NCBI GenBank assembly: GCA_963836085.1
Contig: CAWIHT010000016.1
Coordinates: 1 to 64,000, forward strand
Reading direction: 5' to 3'
Origin: JAHEEL01 sp963836085
Lineage (GTDB): Bacteria > Actinomycetota > Acidimicrobiia > Spongiisociales > UBA5794
Length of the DNA stretch: 64,000 bases
Part shown: positions 60,525 to 64,000 of the stretch, piece after piece
Numbering within the stretch: the stretch's first letter is position 1
Layout: each line of letters begins with the position of its first letter
Made by a program: the position numbers and the translations under genes
Notes under the pieces: generated by a model
Database searches by the model: none
What the model saw: only the letters and a program-made list of their open reading frames with translations
Told to the model about the DNA's origin: nothing

Positions 60525-61954
60525 TCCGGAATGATCTTCCACCCTGGTTTCCCCTTCAGCTTGTACATGAACGTCGTCTGGATCATGCGCTTCATCCAAG
60601 CGCCTGCGAGCCCCATCTCCATCTCGGACACGAACGGGTCGCGGCCGAAGTCGTTCGGATAGGCATGGGGGTCGGGGACAACCGGATACATGATGATCGT
60701 CGCCGCCGAACCGTCCCACAGCGAATCACCCATCGATGCGATGCAGGCAGCAGCCATGTGCGACATCCGCTCCTCGTGTGGCATCCGGCCGTGTTCGACC
60801 ATCTCAACGAGATTCTTCGCAACAAGTCGGCCGATGATGCCCGAGATCATCCCCGTGCGAGGGGCGACGGCTGTGATCGACGTGCCATTCGGCGTCGTGT
60901 GCGGTTGCGAAATAGGTCCCGGAGGAGCGAACGCGATCCCCGCAGCGAAAATGTTCGGATACGTCGGATTCTGGTACCGACCGGGCCACGCGTCCGGCTT
61001 GTCCTTCAGTTCGTCGTAGCTGAGGCCGTATTCGGCATCGACCAGGATGAGACCACCGGGGTTAACCACCTTCTCAGACACATCCGAGCCGTCTTCACCG
61101 ACAAACTTCATCGACACGCCGAGGAAGCGCGGTACCAGCATCGCGAAGTCGTAGGGCGTCTCTCCGTACTCTCCTTCGAAGTTCTCCCAATGGATCACGT
61201 CCTCATCGACGCTGGTCACCCCGCGCTGGACTTCGGACCGAATTCCGTAGTCCTCGAAGAGCGCGAGCAGGAATTGCTCGCTGCTGAAGACCTGATCATT
61301 CTTCTTGACGTGGACGCCGCGTACGCCGAAGTCCCCGACCGCAGGTTCGTTCGAGAGCCACAGCAGGTCGGCTTTGTCGCGTAGGCCGCGACGGACCAGG
61401 TCCTTGTGCAGGTTCGTGATGTACTCGAATGCGGCTCCCTGGCACGTCGCCATGGGATGCCCCGTGCCGATCACGATTCGCTGCTCTTCGCCGGCCTCCA
61501 TCTTCTTGACCGACTCGAGGTAGGCGTCACGCGCCTGGATGGCGTGGTTGAGGGTGCAGATCGAGTAGGTGTAGCCCCCGTGTGGTCCGAGACCCGGCGT
61601 GGATTCGAAGTCGAGGCGCGGCCCGGTTGCCACCACGAGGTAGTCGTAGTCGAAGCGGGTCGGGCCACCGCCGTGTGCCCCCTGCGCCACGACATACTGC
61701 TCGTCTGGGTGGACCTCGGTCGCGGCTCCGTGGATGAAGTTGACGTGCTTCTTCCGGTATACCGGAGAGAGGTCGAAGGTCGTCTTCGCCGGGTCCATCG
61801 TGCCGGCCCCGACCCACACCCACGAGGGCACGTATCCGAAGTAGTCGTACTTGTTGATCATCGTGATCTCGTGCGACTTGCCGAGTTCGTCACCGAGATA
61901 CAAGGCCGCCGTGTGTCCGGCGAAGCCAGCACCGATGACGACAACCTTCGCCAT
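60521..61954 (-). CDS. Sulfide:quinone oxidoreductase-like flavoprotein
   Basis: A 477-residue FAD protein of the SQR/NDH-2 superfamily. The ATG at 61954 has GGGAGG upstream. FAD motif VVVIGAGFAGHTAALYL at the N-terminus, VVATGPRLDF near residue 108, and SQR-type cysteines: Cys133 (YSICTLNH), Cys171 (GHPMATCQGAAFEY) and a third at about 411 (AACIASMG). It should oxidise sulfide (or another thiol) and pass electrons to quinone at the membrane. SQR function is a strong but not certain call. The 41-residue gene follows with a four-base overlap. Confidence 0.8.
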   Translation of the reverse strand: MAKVVVIGAGFAGHTAALYLGDELGKSHEITMINKYDYFGYVPSWVWVGAGTMDPAKTTFDLSPVYRKKHVNFIHGAATEVHPDEQYVVAQGAHGGGPTRFDYDYLVVATGPRLDFESTPGLGPHGGYTYSICTLNHAIQARDAYLESVKKMEAGEEQRIVIGTGHPMATCQGAAFEYITNLHKDLVRRGLRDKADLLWLSNEPAVGDFGVRGVHVKKNDQVFSSEQFLLALFEDYGIRSEVQRGVTSVDEDVIHWENFEGEYGETPYDFAMLVPRFLGVSMKFVGEDGSDVSEKVVNPGGLILVDAEYGLSYDELKDKPDAWPGRYQNPTYPNIFAAGIAFAPPGPISQPHTTPNGTSITAVAPRTGMISGIIGRLVAKNLVEMVEHGRMPHEERMSHMAAACIASMGDSLWDGSAATIIMYPVVPDPHAYPNDFGRDPFVSEMEMGLAGAWMKRMIQTTFMYKLKGKPGWKIIPE

Positions 61955-62027
61955 GTGAAGAACCTCCCGTTCGCGATTTGGCGAGCAGCCTAGAGAAACC
62001 GCACGGGGTCCAAATCGCCGGGTCTTC

Positions 62028-62056
62028 GTCTCCCCCACCCTCACGATGGGAGAGAC
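62028..62056. repeat. Repeat-type hairpin between SQR-like and icd genes
   Basis: GTCTCCC and GGGAGAGAC are inverted across a loop. It resembles the CTCTCCC/GGGAGAG hairpins at 57671 and 57817. It may stop transcription of icd (ends at 62066) into the next gene. Confidence 0.4.
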
Positions 62057-62065
62057 TGAGTCTGG

Positions 62066-63268
62066 CTACATGCGGTCGATGATCGCGGTGCCGAACTCGC
62101 TGGTTTTGACTTCCGTTGCGCCGTCCATGAGGCGGGCGAAGTCGTAGGTGACGATCTTGTCGGCGATCGCCGCTTCCATCCCCGTGACGATGAGATCGGC
62201 CGCTTCGCCCCAACCCATGTAGCGCAGCATCAACTCACCGGACAGGATGACCGATCCCGGGTTCACCTTGTCGAGTCCGGTGTACTTCGGTGCGGTCCCA
62301 TGGGTGGCCTCGAACACGGCATACCCGTTCTCGTAGTTGATGTTCCCGCCGGGGGCGATCCCGATTCCGCCTACCTGAGCGGCGAGGGCGTCAGAGATGT
62401 AGTCACCGTTGAGGTTCATCGTTGCGATGACGTCGTACTCGCCGGGACGGGTAAGGATCTGCTGGAGGAAGGCATCGGCGATGACGTCCTTGACGAGGAT
62501 CTTGTCGCCGGGGTCGCCGCCACAGTCGTCCCAGCCGACCGCCACATCACTGAACTCGTCGCGAACGACTTCGTATCCCCAGCTGCGGAAGGCGCCCTCG
62601 GTGAACTTCATGATGTTCCCCTTGTGCACGAGCGTCACCGTGGAACGGTCGTTGTCGATGGCGTACTGAATCGCGGCGCGGACGAGACGCTTTGTCCCGG
62701 TCTCCGAGATCGGCTTGATGCCGATTCCGCTGTCGGGACGGATGTCCCACCCGTAGGTATCCGAGAGGAAGGCGAGGAGCTTGTCAACGTCCTCGGTTCC
62801 GGCCTCGAGCTCCTTGCCGGCGTACACATCCTCGGTGTTCTCGCGGAAGATCACCATGTCGATGAGCGACGGCTCCTTCACCGGCGACGGAACGCCCGCG
62901 TACCAACGAACCGGCCGCAGGCAGACGTAGAGATCGAGGATCTGTCGCAGCGCGACGTTGAGGCTGCGGATGCCACCACCGACGGGTGTGGTGAGCGGAC
63001 CCTTGATCCCGACGAGGTACTCACGGAACGCATCGACCGTGGCGTCCGGCAGCCACTCGCCGGTGGCATCGAATGCCTTCTGTCCGGCGAGGACTTCCTT
63101 CCATTCGATGCTCCGCTCTCCGCCGTATGCCTTCTCGACGGCAGCGTCGAGGACGCGCACAGCAGCCGCCCAGATGTCCGGCCCGATGCCGTCGCCTTCG
63201 ATGAACGGGACGATTGGATCGTTCGGGACGCTGAGACCTGTATCGGTCATCGTGATTGTTGAACCCAT
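62066..63268 (-). CDS. icd: NADP-dependent isocitrate dehydrogenase
   Basis: A 400-residue isocitrate dehydrogenase of the homodimeric prokaryotic type. The ATG at 63268 has GAAAGG upstream; a GTG three codons earlier is less likely. IPFIEGDGIGPDIW near residue 17, LNVALRQILDLYVCLRPVRW, FRENTEDVYAG, the metal/substrate site DVIADAFLQQILTRP, NLNGDYISDALAAQVGG and GTAPKYTGLDKVNPGSVILS are all present. It makes 2-oxoglutarate and NADPH in the TCA cycle. Confidence 0.94.
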   Translation of the reverse strand: MGSTITMTDTGLSVPNDPIVPFIEGDGIGPDIWAAAVRVLDAAVEKAYGGERSIEWKEVLAGQKAFDATGEWLPDATVDAFREYLVGIKGPLTTPVGGGIRSLNVALRQILDLYVCLRPVRWYAGVPSPVKEPSLIDMVIFRENTEDVYAGKELEAGTEDVDKLLAFLSDTYGWDIRPDSGIGIKPISETGTKRLVRAAIQYAIDNDRSTVTLVHKGNIMKFTEGAFRSWGYEVVRDEFSDVAVGWDDCGGDPGDKILVKDVIADAFLQQILTRPGEYDVIATMNLNGDYISDALAAQVGGIGIAPGGNINYENGYAVFEATHGTAPKYTGLDKVNPGSVILSGELMLRYMGWGEAADLIVTGMEAAIADKIVTYDFARLMDGATEVKTSEFGTAIIDRM

Positions 63269-63305
63269 GTGTTGCACCTTTCGTCGGCGGGTGGTCCGCC
63301 TCGTC

Positions 63306-64000
63306 TCAATCGTCCTTCGCTTCGGCCAGCTCCACGGTGTTCACCATGAGGCTGGCGATCGTCATCGGACCAACGCCTCCCGGTACCGGCGTGATCGCAC
63401 CCGCCACGTCAACAACAGCCTCGAAGTCGACATCCCCTACGAGACCTGCTTCGGTCCGGTTGATTCCGACGTCCACAACCGCTGCCCCCGGCTTCACGTA
63501 TTCGGCGTCGAACATGTTCGGACGCCCCGCGGCCGTCACCAGGATATCGGCCCCGCGGCACACGCCGGCCAGGTCAGCCGTCCGCGAGTGTGCCTGGATC
63601 ACCGTGGCGTCAACGCCCTTGGTTCCGAGGAGCAGGGCCAGCGGTCGCCCAACCAAGAATGAACGTCCCACGATGACGGCGGCCTTCCCTGCGGTCTCGA
63701 TCCCGTAGTAGTCGAGGATTCTCATGATGCCGGACGGTGTCGCCGGCAGCGGGGCGGGCCGCGACAGGACCAACCGGCCGAGATTGAACGGATGCAGGCC
63801 GTCGGCGTCCTTGCCGGGGTCGACCGCTTCGACCGCCGCTCCCCCGTCGAGACCGTCGGGCAGGGGGAGTTGCACGATCATCCCGGTCACCCGCTCGTCG
63901 GCATTGAGTTCGGCGATCACCGCTTCGACCTCGGATTGGGAGGCGGTTGCCGGCAGGCGCCGGTCGATCGACACGATTCCGGCCGCTTCTGCAGCCCGAT
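63306..64000 (-). CDS. folD: Methylenetetrahydrofolate dehydrogenase/cyclohydrolase (5' truncated)
   Basis: The C-terminal 231 residues of FolD; the frame runs to the window end with no start. Conserved stretches: GMIVQLPLPDGLD, KDADGLHPFNLGRL, ATPSGIMRILDYY, VIVGRSFLVGRPLALLL (the NADP-binding motif), VDVGINRTEAGLVGDVDF and the C-terminal VPGGVGPMTIASLMVNTV. It interconverts methylene- and formyl-tetrahydrofolate. The start lies outside the window. It precedes icd by 37 bases. Confidence 0.95.
   Translation of the reverse strand, partial: RAAEAAGIVSIDRRLPATASQSEVEAVIAELNADERVTGMIVQLPLPDGLDGGAAVEAVDPGKDADGLHPFNLGRLVLSRPAPLPATPSGIMRILDYYGIETAGKAAVIVGRSFLVGRPLALLLGTKGVDATVIQAHSRTADLAGVCRGADILVTAAGRPNMFDAEYVKPGAAVVDVGINRTEAGLVGDVDFEAVVDVAGAITPVPGGVGPMTIASLMVNTVELAEAKDD

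Overview
The window is a high-GC actinobacterial chromosome segment, densely coding, with few intergenic gaps. WhiB, DivIVA-like, UPF0182, SCP2, YlbL/PDZ-protease and SenX3/RegX3-like proteins point to Actinomycetota. Binding-protein lipoproteins with Thr/Ala-rich linkers, and genes that look leaderless behind TANNNT boxes, would fit an Acidimicrobiia-like lineage; that class-level placement is an inference. No rRNA, tRNA, insertion sequence or CRISPR array was seen.

Layout. 1-2486: end of a GyrI-like gene, an SDR, an ACT-domain protein and an exported metalloprotease-like protein. 2589-19019: an inositol-type catabolic island. A minus-strand operon (iolG, iolE, sugar-binding lipoprotein, permease, ATPase) diverges at about 7.7 kb from a plus-strand operon (hydroxyacid dehydrogenase, Gfo/Idh, aldehyde dehydrogenase, HpcH/HpaI aldolase, iolD, iolB, second iolG, SDR, then a LacI regulator). 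A fourth Gfo/Idh gene follows on the minus strand. A perfect TGGAACGTTCCA palindrome sits in the divergent promoter region. The usual IolC kinase and IolJ aldolase are not in the island. 19058-28047: YcaD-like MFS transporter, UPF0182 protein, a DivIVA / Pro-Glu repeat / phage MuF-like fusion, YlbL-type PDZ protease, sortase and BioY. 28048-35265: a branched-chain-type ABC transporter operon led by a long-chain acyl-CoA synthetase. 35362-40383: HEAT protein, MoaE, HtrA, a zincin-family protein lacking its second motif histidine, peroxiredoxin and a membrane protein.

40418-49663 is a phosphate-response region: a two-component system diverging from pstS-pstC-pstA-pstB-phoU, followed by a Na/Pi symporter and a second PhoU-like protein, with a PHO-box-like direct repeat before pstS. 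49694-53422 holds a sigma / anti-sigma / RseB-like set, TatA, an unknown membrane protein and WhiB. 53593-64000 is central metabolism: succinate dehydrogenase CAB, SCP2 protein, HU, a membrane protein, malate dehydrogenase, an SQR-like flavoprotein with a coupled 41-residue protein, isocitrate dehydrogenase and a partial FolD.

Two design patterns recur. All three solute-binding lipoproteins have almost the same DDTTTTAAA-type linker after the lipid cysteine, and each of their genes is followed by a strong hairpin before the remaining transporter genes. Several genes transcribed from their own promoters begin 6-8 bases after a TANNNT box with no ribosome-binding site, as expected for leaderless mRNAs.
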